Shown: positions 23,598 through 34,764 of the stretch, one piece after another | Position numbering within the stretch: position 1 is the first letter of the stretch | Layout: every line of letters begins with the position of its first letter | Assembly: GCA_010015805.1 (NCBI GenBank) | Contig: ML978121.1 | Span: 1,860,001 to 1,924,000, forward strand | Reading direction: 5' to 3' | DNA length: 64,000 nucleotides | Source: Rhizodiscina lignyota | Lineage: Eukaryota > Ascomycota > Dothideomycetes > Aulographales > Rhizodiscinaceae | Notes under the pieces: generated by a model | Databases searched by the model: none | What the model was told of the DNA's origin: nothing | The model's input: the letters and a program-made list of their open reading frames with translations, nothing else | Made by a program: the position numbers and the translations under genes

Positions 23598-25534
23598 CTC
23601 GCGGATGCCCCTCCCGACCAATAGCACGTCTACCACGTCAGCGGAGAGGATTACCGGTGGACTATGTCCAACCGGACCAATCCTGGCTCGTCGGAGTTAG
23701 TTCCTGTGACCAGAGCGTATGAGAGTTGAGTTGAATGGAAGAGTGGCTTTCGCTATCGCTACCACCCTCCAGGGAGGAGGGCGTTCCAGGCTCCTGGCGA
23801 GACCCAAGGGCCGAAGGGAAGGCTACATCAGGATACATCGACTATCTAGCCATTTACGGTTTATAAACGGAACTGTGGAACATAACACGGCTCTTTACAA
23901 GCAAAACTCCCCTCCGCAAACGTCCAACAAAAAGGTGGTGTGACCGGTCGCTCTTCAGCAGATTCGCAAAACTGTCGTCACGGGGTAGGCAGAACAACCG
24001 TTACGTATAATAAGTATTGACGTTGGTCAATTCTCGATTCTCGATTCTCGATCCTTGAATTCTGAGAGGGGCGACTACCGACTCTGTAAAGTACACATAG
24101 AGGCTTGCCCAGCGAGGCTTAGCGGGAGGGATCGGACCCTTACAGAATTTACCAATCATTCCAGCCTGTATCTGAGAGTTGTGTGAGTTGTGGGTTACCC
24201 ATCTCAAAAAAGGACTCCCACCATGAAGTCATAAGCCGCAAGCGTAAGCCAGCTCTTCAAACCCGAAAACGCTTCTGGTCTCACCGTCTTCGCCCACGGA
24301 GGTACCTCCCCGGAACCATCAATCAGCCTTCGGTAAAGAAGGATATTGGCCCCTTTAGGACGGTGGCGAAGATTGGAGAACATGCGAACTTGCTTAAAAG
24401 TGGGGCGATCGGAGTCTTCTCCGACCTCATAGTAGAGTTTAACTGGTAGGTAGTTATGATCGCTCCCTTCCCTGACGTACTCAAGCGACTGCCCTCAACG
24501 CGTCTACAGAGAGACTCTTGGCTCCCACGCCGGCCTCTGCTCTCTTTCATTACACCTTATTTCCCGCTCTTATTATCTATCGATTCGTTCACGATGTTAC
24601 CACTCTCACCGTTTCTACGCTGCGGTCTGCTCTCTCCTGTTCACCTCACCACTTGCACGACACGGCATTCGCTGGCAACATCCACCCCATCGTGCAGTCA
24701 TCAAGCCTCAAGCCAGCTGGCATTCCCAGCAACGTTTCCCAGCTCAAGGATGAAAGACCAGTTGAAGGAGACTTTCCGCGAGGCCTTCTAGAACGTCATG
24801 CGCCACCCTGAACACTCCTGAGACTATACTACCGTCGGCGCATGAAAAGATTGCTTACTGGCTTAATGCGTTCTAAATGTATCAAGCTGAGGTGCTATGC
24901 GTGAAGTATGTGTAACTCCTCCCAATTACTGTCTCTTCTAATATATATTATAGCTCTGAACCATTCCTAGCGCGCAGTTCATGCACGAGGTGATCGGCAG
25001 CATGATCGACGCGATGAAAGGAAATAACTGGCGCGCTTGGGACGTTACAATCGCAAGGGCACTATCATTGGCGCTTATAGACTCATTGGAGACAGGCCTT
25101 CAGTGAAAGGATATCCAACTTCAAATGGTCGAGCTGGATGGTGTGGAGTACATCAATTGCCAGATTACGCTGACACTCACAAGGAGCAAGGAGTATGTTA
25201 AGACCTGTTCAAGACCTTATGACCTGTTCTTCACCTTTGATTTGTGCTTAACCTTACGAGTCATGACTCATCGTTTGCTTACTTTGACTCTTACAGATAT
25301 GATTAGAGGCGTAATCACGCGCATCAAATCGCAATCACTCCCATCGAGTTCAGACCTTCATGATCGATTAGATTGTTCATCCTTCACGCGATCCGGTCAC
25401 GAGCTGTGGCCCCTTGTACTCTCGAAGGTCATTCCACGTGGTTCGTAGCGAATCGAAATCGCGACCTCCCTTGGAACTTTCCCAATCGCCCTGTATATCA
25501 GCAACAAACCAAGTTGAGAGCGTCGGGTGGTAGT
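23598..25534. other. Gene-poor region with decayed coding fragments
   Basis: No intact gene. A short microsatellite (ATTCTCG repeated three times) lies at about 24029-24052. Around 24970-25200 two short coding-like pieces in different frames (DVTIARALSLALIDSLE and VELDGVEYINCQITLTL) recall fungal tyrosine-recombinase-like proteins of the Crypton/DUF3435 sort. They are interrupted by stops and look dead. Confidence 0.4.
24970..25205 (+). pseudogene. Possible fragment of a recombinase-like gene
   Basis: A frame from the ATG at about 24979 encodes some 50 residues including WRAWDVTIARALSLALIDSLETG and then stops. About 30 nt later another frame gives VELDGVEYINCQITLTLTRSKE. The order and spacing recall the central region of fungal integrase-like (DUF3435/Crypton-type) proteins, where an IARAL helix is followed by a LxWxDIxL strand. 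Similarity is from memory and short. No flanking target duplications are visible. Confidence 0.22.
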
Positions 25535-26176
25535 ATGAACATGTCGCCTACCACGCAAACTGGGAGAACACTAGACGGCAACGACAGCTCTGTCACGGTC
25601 AATAAAGCAACCCCTGCGGGGGATCCGCCTCAATCGACACAGGAGCAGAATGGATTTAGGACTAAGAGGTGTCTGCATCTACGTTGCGGACGTCGTTCTT
25701 GCATTGCGTTACGACGCCGACTCTCAGGAAAATATGTCGTCGAGACAGCCGAAGATTTGGAGCGACGTCGACGCTCTAATGGTCCATCCGCTGAGACGGA
25801 GAGAGCATTGCACGAGCTGGAACGGCATAGACCGTCCAACAGTCCATCCGTCGAGATTGTCGGTGCGTCAACGTGGTCGCAAGCTGGGAACCACTCTGAC
25901 AGTCGTGCCGTGAAGACCGATAGAGCGGTTCGGGGGCCTCCGTCTGCGGAAAAGCTAGCAGGCTTTCGGAGATCGTTAAGTAAGAGGAATCAAGAGCACT
26001 GGATTAAGATGGTCAAGTACGCCAGCCAGGGTGATGCGCTCGGACAACTGCTCCAGGAAACGTTTGAATCGCTGATCATGGAAGATGCAGCTGAGAAGAT
26101 GATAATCCCCGGCGCTACCCCACTGAAGAAAGGATTTATTTGTGCGCGGGTAATACGCTCGATGCGGAAGTGTTGA
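25535..26176 (+). CDS. Hypothetical ORF, 213 residues
   Basis: An uninterrupted frame runs from ATG at 25535 to TGA at 26174-26176. It is rich in Arg, Ser and Glu. It contains two related segments, LERRRRSNGPSAETE and LERHRPSNSPSVEI, about 25 residues apart, which suggests a small internal duplication. No domain, signal peptide or membrane segment was recognised. It lies in a gene-poor region beside decayed fragments, so it may be an orphan gene, an exon of something larger, or chance. Low confidence. Confidence 0.3.
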   Translation: MNMSPTTQTGRTLDGNDSSVTVNKATPAGDPPQSTQEQNGFRTKRCLHLRCGRRSCIALRRRLSGKYVVETAEDLERRRRSNGPSAETERALHELERHRPSNSPSVEIVGASTWSQAGNHSDSRAVKTDRAVRGPPSAEKLAGFRRSLSKRNQEHWIKMVKYASQGDALGQLLQETFESLIMEDAAEKMIIPGATPLKKGFICARVIRSMRKC

Positions 26177-26966
26177 TAGACAGGCTCAGGGTCAAGTAGT
26201 GTGTCTCATTTTTTCAGAGCTTCAACAATGATTGCTTCGACAGTCTCCCCATCTCACTGTCTTACTAAATCCCATACCATTTCTTCATCAAACTGACGCA
26301 GCATCTCAATAAAAGTCGTCCAGGCGCGATTCTAGGCATGAAGTGCGACATGAGCAGCAAAGGCATCGCTATTACCCGCCTCCGAGGTCGAGGTCTCGTC
26401 CTCCACGGTTCGGAACCTCTCAGCCCTTGTGATGTATTCGCAGGCAGCAGTAGCATGCACGGTGAATGGGTTCGCGAACCACATACGCGCTCCTACAATC
26501 GCAAACCATGCCATCCAATGGGTGGATCACTGTACCACCATCGTCGAAGGAGGTCAAATAGCTAAATCAGCTTACTTCTAGACAGATCGCACACTAGCTT
26601 GAAGGTTTAAGTCGTAGAGACAATGCGCGTGTATATGTGGTACGAGCGACTCGGAGCCGGTGAAGAGGTTAGACTTTTGAAAATTCTCAAGTCTTGCAGA
26701 AGGCTTGAGCAGACTCCGATCGTAACCGAACACTTCCTCCACAGCCACAGGAAAGGAGGGTTCGGCTTAGATATTTCAATACACCGCGCACTCGATGTAT
26801 GGGTACATTTCGTTCTAGCTGGTAGTGCATGAATTTTACATCTCTTTAGTCTGGAGTCCTTCACAGGAAGCTTTAAAGGCATTTGACATCATCAATCGTT
26901 ATTATCCCTATCGTACACAAGGCAAAAATTAATTCCCAAATCATCTGGTCTCACGACTGGAAGCAC
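26177..26966. other. Intergenic, no supported gene
   Basis: About 790 bp downstream of the orphan frame and of the 3' end of the next minus-strand gene. Only short frames occur (largest about 70-90 codons); none is recognisable. Confidence 0.5.
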
Positions 26967-28117
26967 CTACTGCCTAGATGGACACTCCTCGCACTCATCA
27001 TATAATGCCTTGCAGAATTCCCGAATAGGCATTGAACCTGGTGTATCATCTCTCACGAAGTGTCCCTTCGCGCACCGCCACACCCACTTCCCGTCTCCCC
27101 GACACAACTTGTTCTCGCCCGGCGACCACCCCTCCAAGTGGAAAGTGATCTCCTTGAAGCCCTTGATCTCGCAGACCTTGAACGACTGAGACGTGTAGTG
27201 CCACAGCCAGATTGGGTTCCAGATCTGCGATCCGCGCGCATGAATCCTCAAGTCCATGCTCTCCAATCCGACCAACTTCCGCAGCTCGGAGAACGCCTTG
27301 TCGCGGAGCGGCCAGTCAGCGGCCGCGACGCGAGGGTCGAAGCAACCAGTCATGCCGGCCGTCGCGACGATGTGGACTTCGCACTTGCGCATAGCCTCTG
27401 TGACGGCCGGGGAGATGGTCCACAGCAGCTCGCTCTCGTGATTGTCATCCTCAATGAAGAGCTTGAACGTGGACTTCTTGCAGAGAACGGAGGTGAACTC
27501 GGTGTGCATCTGCTGATTGGTGAAAACGATATTGGTGCCTTTCCTCTTACAGAAGATGCGTCTGATTGTTACGAGGAGGTGGGCGAAGATTTTGTCGCCT
27601 GTTTGCAGGAACGAGGGTGAGGTACTAGGAGTCGATCCACGGCTTCGAAAATAAATGAAACTCCAGAATGACCGGGGCAGGAGGTGCTGGAGCGAACATT
27701 TTGTGATAAAGTTAGAAACAGAGATGACAATACTCTTCGACAGGTCATTCAGCTTCTCAGAGCGAGCTGGGTAGCAAGGTCGGCAGCAAGGCTCGCCGTC
27801 GAGGAGATTTCGTTCGTCGTCAATGATGGATTGGTACACCATCTCACGGAGTTCAGCAGGCCTGTAAGTTTTAGTTGTTTATCACTATGGCAGGTGTAAC
27901 ACACATACAATTTCAGAAAGTGGAAAACACTCCTTGTCCACTGCTTGAAGAATGCCGGACGCCGGATCTTAACCACACGGAGTGAAATGTTGTACAGAAA
28001 ATGCACGTATGGCCACAGGAGACTGGTTAGGATGATGAGGAAGAGCGTCCATGGTAAAAGCTGGGCCAACTCGAAATTTCCTGAAATCGGAGGAGAGGAT
28101 TGTGTTAACGTTACCAT
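26967..28117 (-). CDS. 2EXR/F-box-like protein with N-terminal membrane anchor
   Basis: Predicted 367 residues in two exons, 28117-27909 and 27861-26967. The 47-nt intron has a clear GTATGT donor and TTACAG acceptor. Splicing creates FHFLKLPAELREMVYQSI, the start motif of the fungal 2EXR/F-box-like family (LPxELRxxIY). Upstream of it a hydrophobic helix (LLPWTLFLIILTSLLWPYVHFLY, residues about 23-45) would anchor the protein in a membrane. Downstream are the family-style PSFLQTGDKIFA segment and a Trp-rich C-terminus (WNPIWLWHYTSQSFKVCEI). Such proteins are abundant in Pezizomycotina and mostly uncharacterised; a ubiquitin-ligase adaptor role is only a guess. The start at 28115-28117 is the first in-frame ATG before the anchor. 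Confidence 0.7.
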
Positions 28118-29251
28118 TGCCGTGACCTGCGCTAGATGGCCCGGTGCTGAGATGAAAATGAGCAAATTAAGATGTTCAGGATATTCGCAGTTGAAGGAAA
28201 GCTAGTGGACGGAAAAGGATTACAAAAGAAGGTAGAAGGTCGAAAGAAAAGAGAGAACACGTTGTGTCAGGCAGCCATTGAATTCAATATTGTTGCCTCC
28301 CGTGACAACACCGACGTCCGTGCGGTAGAGTATGGCGTTTCAGATCAGGCAGTAGTTATAATGCCATGCCAGCGCCGATTAAACACAAACACAGTTGGTG
28401 TCATCCTCGAGGGAGCTTTGAGCAGGAACAGTTCGAGCGGAAGAAACTCCCTCTTGAACTCGGCGAAATTATACAGTGAGAATACTTCCAATTACTCTTG
28501 ATACAAAAATCTAACATCACCGGTACTCTACGGTGAAGCGACAAACAGCCCTCCGCTTGACATTTTAAGCTACTTCTTCTGACCAGAGGCACAGGCGCAG
28601 GCGCAGGTTCCGCCCAATCCAGTGGTCCGTGGCGTTCTCCACGCCACCTATAAAGGCTGAGCCTCCCTGTAGACATTGTCGGCGAATTGGGATCCGTGTT
28701 TCTCGTGGAAAGTGTGAAAGTGAAGTAGGTTTGCTCGAGGCGATAAGCCTGTGCCACAGCCTCAATACCTATCATGCATAGGGTAACTGAGATACTCAAC
28801 AAACGCCGTCCCAAGCATATTATATCAAACTCTAGAGATGCTCTCGCTTAGTTGGAGATCAACATATGGTTTTGCAGCGTCCTTTTCCCCTCATCGAGCC
28901 CGACCGTTTTGTCATTCTCGCGACGCCGTGTTCGATGTGGTTGTTCATTGCCCGATATCACGGTTTAGAGCAGTGCCGGTTCCGAATCTACACGTGAGGC
29001 AATGCCAGAGGTTCATTCATGTTTGCAGAGCTCTGACTCTGTTATGAATGCTATTGCTATAATTCATGTACATGAGAAGAACATTTGGGCGGTCATTAAA
29101 ACCATAAAGCCGAGAATAGCCTGAATATTCCCCTGACGAATTGCGCCGTTTCACAGTCGTACCCTTTGCACGAGCGACATTGAACCCTTCCTTTGCTCTG
29201 CAACGGGTAAGCTACAGCCCAACAATACCAACCATAATGCACTGATCAGCT
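28118..29251. other. Intergenic, no supported gene
   Basis: About 1.1 kb between two minus-strand genes. It should hold the promoter of the 2EXR-like gene and the 3' UTR of the next. One 138-codon minus-strand frame (28401-28814) lacks an ATG start and is not recognisable. Confidence 0.5.
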
Positions 29252-30042
29252 TTATGGGGCATCACTCGGCGTTCCCTCCCGGGACGAATCCATTTCCTTG
29301 CTACCACCAGTTGACCTTGGCAAGGTCAACACAGGTTGTCTCCAGCCTACTAGGGCAACGATTATCATTGTGAATTGGAGGACCATGAGAGGAATGAGCC
29401 CATAGAAGGAAAACATCTGCATCGAAAATTAGAAGAATACGTGTCGCCGAGCATTCCTGTAACGTACGCTTTCAGTGCAGAGTCTGCCAAATGACTCGTT
29501 GGACATGTTTGACTGTATTTCCAAACCACCATCCATTGGATGAGCATTTTTGAAGCGGCATGTCCAAGTTTGAATTGTATCACGCTGGGTATTTCCCCCG
29601 GCGTGGGTGTTAAGAACATGCGCAAAGATGATGCCAAAGAGTGACAGGAGAAAGCTCGGTACAGCCACGAGCATGGTGAATAGACCGGACAGTTTCGGTG
29701 ATTGGACAATGGGAATCTGCCTTATGATCAGCAATGTTTGGTTGAGGTTGTGAAATCAATCAATCTTACCCTTGGGAACAGGGAAACAACGACAAAGACA
29801 AGGTTCAGAATCAGAATTGCAGCACCAGTGCCAATGAGTGCTGGCGTACTGCTCGTGTCGAAGTGATCTGGCCATAACGGAAGCCACCAGGGGTTCATCC
29901 CCGAGCTTTGTTGTTTGTAGACTCTGTAAGTGTCCGCCGCGGTCCCCAGAATTGAGGCTGATAGAGCAATTGAAATGATAGCGAGGACAATCTGTGCGGT
30001 TCGCAAAGGATTGCGCGTGACAGCTTGCACCACAGAAGCCAT
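29252..30042 (-). CDS. Four-helix integral membrane protein, function unknown
   Basis: Predicted 228 residues in three exons, 30042-29770, 29716-29468 and 29416-29252, with introns of 53 and 51 nt. Four hydrophobic segments are evident: TAQIVLAIISIALSASILG (about 16-35), ALIGTGAAILILNLVFVVVSLF (about 68-89), GLFTMLVAVPSFLLSLFGIIFA (about 101-122) and YGLIPLMVLQFTMIIVALVGW (about 178-198). This spacing, with a short cytosolic C-tail rich in Ser/Glu, resembles fungal four-TM (MARVEL-like) membrane proteins. A soluble loop of about 55 residues with two Cys separates helices 3 and 4. No family could be named with certainty; start and both splice sites keep the frame. Confidence 0.72.
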
Positions 30043-31054
30043 ACTTGCTGTGCGGACCAAGGAGTTCTTTCGTGATGGAAGAAGAGAGCGCAGGAGATCT
30101 TGAACTAAAGAAGCGAGCGTAGCTATCTCCAATTGACTTGTCGGTGTGGAGCAAATAGAGAACGGCACCACCACTAAAGTTCTCGCGGCGAAGACGAGTT
30201 CTTAATACGCACGAGGTTTGATATCTCGCCCATGAAACAGACTTGGAAAACCCTGCAGCACAGGCGCGTAGGTTGGCCAAAAGAATAGGTACCTCCGCAT
30301 GCTTACCTACGAGGAAGAAGGAAATAGTATTGCTTGAAATTTCCCATTCAGGGTGAACGCCTGTACTTTGCAGCAAGGGAACTGTGTAACGCCCAGCCAG
30401 GCGTTCCTCGGTAGCGCTCAGCCTGCCGAATTACATTGCTTACCGCTACAGAGGCCCGTTGGATCTGCCTGCAGCTTCTCAGCGCTTACAAGGCTACTCA
30501 CCACACCACGATTGTGATTGGGAAGCTTGTTGTTGCTCAAGGGTTGGTTTACAGAATTGGGCGCTTATTTAGATCCAGAAGTAACGCCAAGAAGGGCAGA
30601 TCCATGGAAAAAGGGGGCGCCAAGGCGCCGCCGAAGTCGCAGGATCCCTGCCAGTCCACGCCAGTTTGCATGTTCAAGCTTCACACCAGACCTCACTTCT
30701 ATCTCTGTGCACTTAATTGAAGAGTCGGCTATTAAGTTGTTAAAAGTTACCGTAAAAGCTTTATGGTATTGCAGCGAGAAAGAGCAATCGAAAGATGTTT
30801 GAGTGGCCCATGGCAGCGCGCAATCTGGCATGTCTCAGCAGACTCCAAAGCGACAAACTTTGGAGCTGTGGCGAGAGAAATGGAGGGAACTGAGAGAGCT
30901 CTTAGGGTATTCCTACCATATTATGATGGAAAGTCTCTGTCGAGAACCAATTCGAACCAAAAACAGCTCGGCCGCAAATCAGAGTTCATCATTGAACAGC
31001 GGTAGCCACGGGAAAGTGATGTACTTCTCTGGTTTTCGTATGCAGCCTCAGATT
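30043..31054. other. Intergenic, no supported gene
   Basis: About 1 kb. It contains GGCGCCAAGGCGCC (30624-30637), a perfect short palindrome. Open frames are short and unrecognised. The left part should be the promoter of the four-helix membrane protein. Confidence 0.5.
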
Positions 31055-31950
31055 TCACGTTATTTGCCCAGTTAGGCTCGTGCCCATGCCATGTCTTCGG
31101 CGCCGTGGTGACTGATTCGCCTTTCCTTTCCCTTTAGAACTTTGGAGGGGGTGTTCTTTCTCCCATCTCTCATCTTCTTTGTACGCTTCAATTGCCAAAT
31201 CAAGGTCGTAGTCGGCTTGCTTCAAGTACAGCAACGCAACGTCGTATCTAAGTGTAGGAGCAACACTCCATCTGTCAGCATACGCCCCCATTCTCTGGCA
31301 ACTTGTAGCAATGAGAAATATACTAACTCCGAAACTTTACAGGCCACCATCCATTTTCTTATCTTGGTTTTTCGTATCTCCTCCTCTTCTCCTTCCACTG
31401 GCCGTGGGCTAAGACTTACGCCGCCTTTGTAGTATTCTTCAGGTATCAGAATTGTCCTTCGAGCTAATATCAAATGATCGGAATACAGATTGTTCGTTCG
31501 TCTTAGTGCGTCCGCCGGAACACCGTATCGGAGTGATAGCGAGCTCACTGTATCATGAGCAGGATTCACAAAATGTAGAACATCAGGAGCAGGCTCGGAT
31601 TCTTTCTCGCAGTGAGGCTTTAACGGATCATGCGTATCGTAAGCTGGCGGGTCGTCATCGGTACGCTGTGAGGGTCCACGAGCGTTCGCTATCGGAGGAG
31701 AGGATGGTGGCGAGTATGCAGGTGGATCTCTGAGACCCTGCGGAAGTGATGATGGAGTTTCGGAGATTTGACAGAAAGGACAATAGGTTGCGAAGCGTGG
31801 ATTATCTGTTATACATCGTGCGCATATCGCACGTCCGCAGCAGGTAGTTCGTCGCTCGTGGAGTGGTGATGCTTTCTCGGACTTCTCGTCGTACGTCGGG
31901 GAAATAGATGAAAGGAGAGACGCGCAAGTGCAGCAAGCCTCGGAGGACAT
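31055..31950 (-). CDS. Intracellular LysM-domain protein with N-terminal cysteine cluster
   Basis: Predicted 271 residues, exons 31950-31328 and 31247-31055. The 80-nt intron (GTTAGT..CTTAG) was placed because it rebuilds ACKVSEYDVALLYLKQ, the expected family sequence. The N-terminus holds a zinc-finger-like Cys set: CCTC, then CCGRAICARC, then CPFC (residues about 6-60), without a signal peptide. A Pro-rich linker (DPPAYSPPSSPP) leads to one LysM module at about 122-170 (LHFVNPAHDTVSSLSLRYGV through ILARRTILIPEEY). The C-terminal helix (YDLDLAIEAYKEDERWEKEH) is the second conserved block. Secreted LysM effectors bind chitin; this type lacks a secretion signal and is probably cytosolic. Its ligand is unknown. 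Confidence 0.82.
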
Positions 31951-32517
31951 ACTCAGACCTCTAGGGTATCTTAGAAATACAGTAAATAGTTTATATGTAC
32001 AAAGCTAGAACAGGACAGCGTGAACTTAGTAAAGATGAAGTGTGATACGAAGAGTCGTGACGCAAGCCTACGCGATCTCGCTTAATGATCACAAGCTGGG
32101 GTGCAGTATCGATATCGGGAGTCGGGAGAATTTCGGGACAAGGACGGAGACTCGGCGAGATTTTTCCCGCACAAATTCTCGTCAAAATTCGCACTCCTCA
32201 AACGAAGCCGCAATACTTCGAACCAAACAGCGAACCTACTACCAGTCTTGTGCTTCCACTCGAGGTATGTCGACTCTTAATGTGCCTTTCACTGGAGTGC
32301 CCTTCGGACAGCCATGAGGGAGCAATCACCCTTCTGCGCCCGCGTAGTTGCGAAGCGTAAAGGGTGATACGCTCTCCCATTCCAACATGAGCTGAAGAAC
32401 CCTCAGAGTTCAATCTGGCGGGCACTCTTCCTGCTCAGGCTTCTGAAGGCTAATACCACAGAATTACAGATACCTCATCCGCAACCTGCCGATTGAGAAT
32501 CTCCCGCGCCAGACAAA
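31951..32517. other. Divergent promoter region LysM gene / RPS22
   Basis: The 567-bp interval lies between two divergent start codons and should carry both promoters. It contains an inverted repeat at 32325-32368 (separate entry). No gene seen. Confidence 0.55.
32325..32368. repeat. Inverted repeat in the RPS22 promoter
   Basis: Arms ATCACCCTT (32325-32333) and AAGGGTGAT (32360-32368) are perfect complements separated by 26 nt, about 150 bp upstream of the RPS22 ATG. They could be paired factor-binding sites or a leader hairpin. No known motif is claimed. Confidence 0.55.
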
Positions 32518-33158
32518 ATGGTTCGAACAAGCGTTCTCAACGATGCGTTAAAATCCATCAACAACGCCGAGAAGGCGGGCAAGCGTCAGGTCATGATCCG
32601 CCCGAGCTCGAAGGTCATTGTCAAGTTCCTTCAGGTCATGCAGAAGCACGGTACGTCGGACGAATATTCCTATGCGTTCACCCGGGTTGATAACTAGGCA
32701 ATGGTTACGACTTTCAACCCCACGACTTTTGCCCTTTAAGTGCCCGGGAGATGAAGATTTCCAATCTGCAAAGATCTTACACGTTCTCTGATTTTCCATG
32801 AAGCGTATCGTTTAATCTTTTGCAACATACTGACAAGCGACTACAGGCTACATTGGCGACTTCGAGGAGGTCGATGATCACCGTAACGGCAAGATCGTTA
32901 TCCAGCTCAATGGCCGGTGAGTTATCTCCACCTGACTCTTTATACCTGCTGGATCTAATGCGTTGCAGCTTGAACAAGACTGGCGTCATCAGCCCCCGCT
33001 ACAACGTGCAGCTCCGAGAGATGGAGAAATGGGTCGTCAAGCTCCTTCCTTCTCGTCAGTTCGGCTACATTGTCCTCACCACATCTGCCGGCATCATGGA
33101 CCACGAGGAGGCGAGGAGAAAGCACGTCGCGGGCAAAATCCTTGGGTTCTTCTACTAG
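32518..33158 (+). CDS. RPS22: 40S ribosomal protein S22 (uS8)
   Basis: Protein of exactly 130 residues, the normal eukaryotic uS8 length. Exons are 32518-32650, 32847-32916 and 32969-33158. It reads [55 protein letters not shown] and ends [22 protein letters not shown]. It belongs to the small-subunit body and binds the central domain of 18S rRNA. Intron 1 is 196 nt, about four times the local norm, while intron 2 is 52 nt. A pyrimidine-poor AGACAAA context precedes the ATG. Neighbours on the right are also ribosome-related genes. Confidence 0.98.
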
Positions 33159-33617
33159 ACGATTTCTCTCGGGCGGAAACCGGACGATACCCGCTGGTAG
33201 TTCGTTAGACAAAAGTGAATTCAATGCAGAGCTCTTTATGACATGACCAAGCTATCTGCCATAGTTATTCTACGAAGTCCTCATACTCTCTCTATGCGAC
33301 TTACTGCCCAATCAATCGTGCTGTCACCCATCTATATCAAGCGTGATGTTGAGGTTGCGGCCGTTTTAATCATGATACAAATATGCTCGCATTGCATAGA
33401 CCATGAACCAGGCCCTTTCCTTATATTTGACTATAGAAAGCATGAAAATTCTCTATAGCAAGTATCGTTCCTTCGCTAGTGGTTGACACCCTGGACCCAA
33501 CGCACCTATTTTGCCGAGGCTTGCCGCCGCCATGGAGCCCGAAATCGTCCATGACGAATATGATGGCACAAATATGACAAGTTGCAATGCTTCTTGACAT
33601 AGATTCGATATTCAGTC
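33159..33617. other. Intergenic, RPS22 3' region and next promoter
   Basis: 459 bp between tandem plus-strand genes. It holds the RPS22 3' UTR and the promoter of the phosphatase gene. No gene seen. Confidence 0.55.
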
Positions 33618-34764
33618 ATGGTATTGGAGACGATCTATGTCGTAAGGCATGGGTAAGCGTTTGATTCTTCCTCCAAGAGAGCAAAATACAATTTCAAAAA
33701 TCGTCTTCTATTTCCAAACTAACACGTCCATGATCGCAGATTCCGCTCCAACTGGATCGTCGACCATGAGACTGGAGAGTATCTGGCATCTATTCCAGGT
33801 CCCACAGGTATGACGATCCAAAGAGTTCTGGAGTTCGTGTACTAACGACTCTAAAAGGCATCCCATCTGATCCCGCCCTCGCCAGCTATGGCGTCCATCA
33901 AGCGAAGCAGCTCGGAGAGAAGATAGTATCTCTTGATCCACCAGTCGACATTGTCTACTCCAGCCCTTTCTACCGATGCCTACAAACGTTAAAGCCAGGA
34001 GTAGAGAAGCTATTTGGCGAGGGCAGAGCAGGCGAAAAGATACGGGTTGAGAATGGCCTTGGGTAAGACCAGCATGGAGCCACGGCCGCGTCCGAAAGAG
34101 TGTACAGTACTGACTGAGATACAGAGAATTTTATGGCCTAGCACGCTTCGATCATCCCTCACCTGCGCCCCTCTCGGAACTCCATACGCACTTCCCTGAT
34201 ATGCTGCACGACGAGTACGAGGCTGTTCTAGTTCCATCCGTAAATGGAGAGTCCATCCCAGAGCTACATGATCGAGTCGCATATGTGTTAGACCGGATCA
34301 TCACTCAGCTTGATAACGATCCGCGAGGCCCAAAGACCTTGCTTATAAGCACACATGCGGCGACCATGATCTGCATAGGACGCGTTCTCACTGGCAGAAT
34401 GCCGGAGGATATTAGCGAAGAGGACTTTCTCTGCTATACATGCTCGCTGTCGAAATATGAGCGAAAGAATAAACAGGCTATAGAGAGTGATGTTGAGCAA
34501 TGGGATTCACGGCAACCGAACAAGATACCAAAGACGGGCTGGGTCGGGAAGGGGATAAAGGGCGGATGGAATTGCACGCTCAATGGGGATTGCAGTTTCT
34601 TGGCTGGCGGCGAAGAGAGGGGATGGCGCTTCTCTGGTGATGAAGACTTTCTGAGCAACCCAAATGCGTTCAACGACGCGGCGAATGCGGCCAACTCTCG
34701 CTCCGGGATAGTGGAAGGAGAGAGCGCCGAGGAAGGGGAGAAATCGAAGACTTCAAGGTTATGA
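33618..34764 (+). CDS. Histidine-phosphatase (phosphoglycerate mutase) family, Tfc7/tau55-like
   Basis: Protein of 315 residues in four exons: 33618-33652, 33740-33807, 33858-34062 and 34125-34764. Splicing of the short first exon makes the catalytic motif YVVRHGFRSNW (RHG at residues 10-12). Further landmarks are VDIVYSSPFYRCLQT, GEFYGLARFDHP and TLLISTHAATMICIGRVL, with the second catalytic His. This layout matches the N-terminal domain of yeast TFIIIC subunit Tfc7 (tau55) and its paralogue YNL108C. The C-terminal 120 residues (GWVGKGIKGGWNCTLNGDCSF, WRFSGDED) also recall the tau55 tail region that pairs with tau95. Assignment to TFIIIC is therefore plausible, though a free phosphatase of the same family is possible. 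Confidence 0.82.

Noticed and set aside
27060-27620. 186-codon plus-strand frame
   Set aside because: It lies fully antisense to the second exon of the 2EXR-like gene, whose spliced frame is supported by family motifs.
28401-28814. 138-codon minus-strand frame
   Set aside because: No ATG at its start and no recognisable domain.
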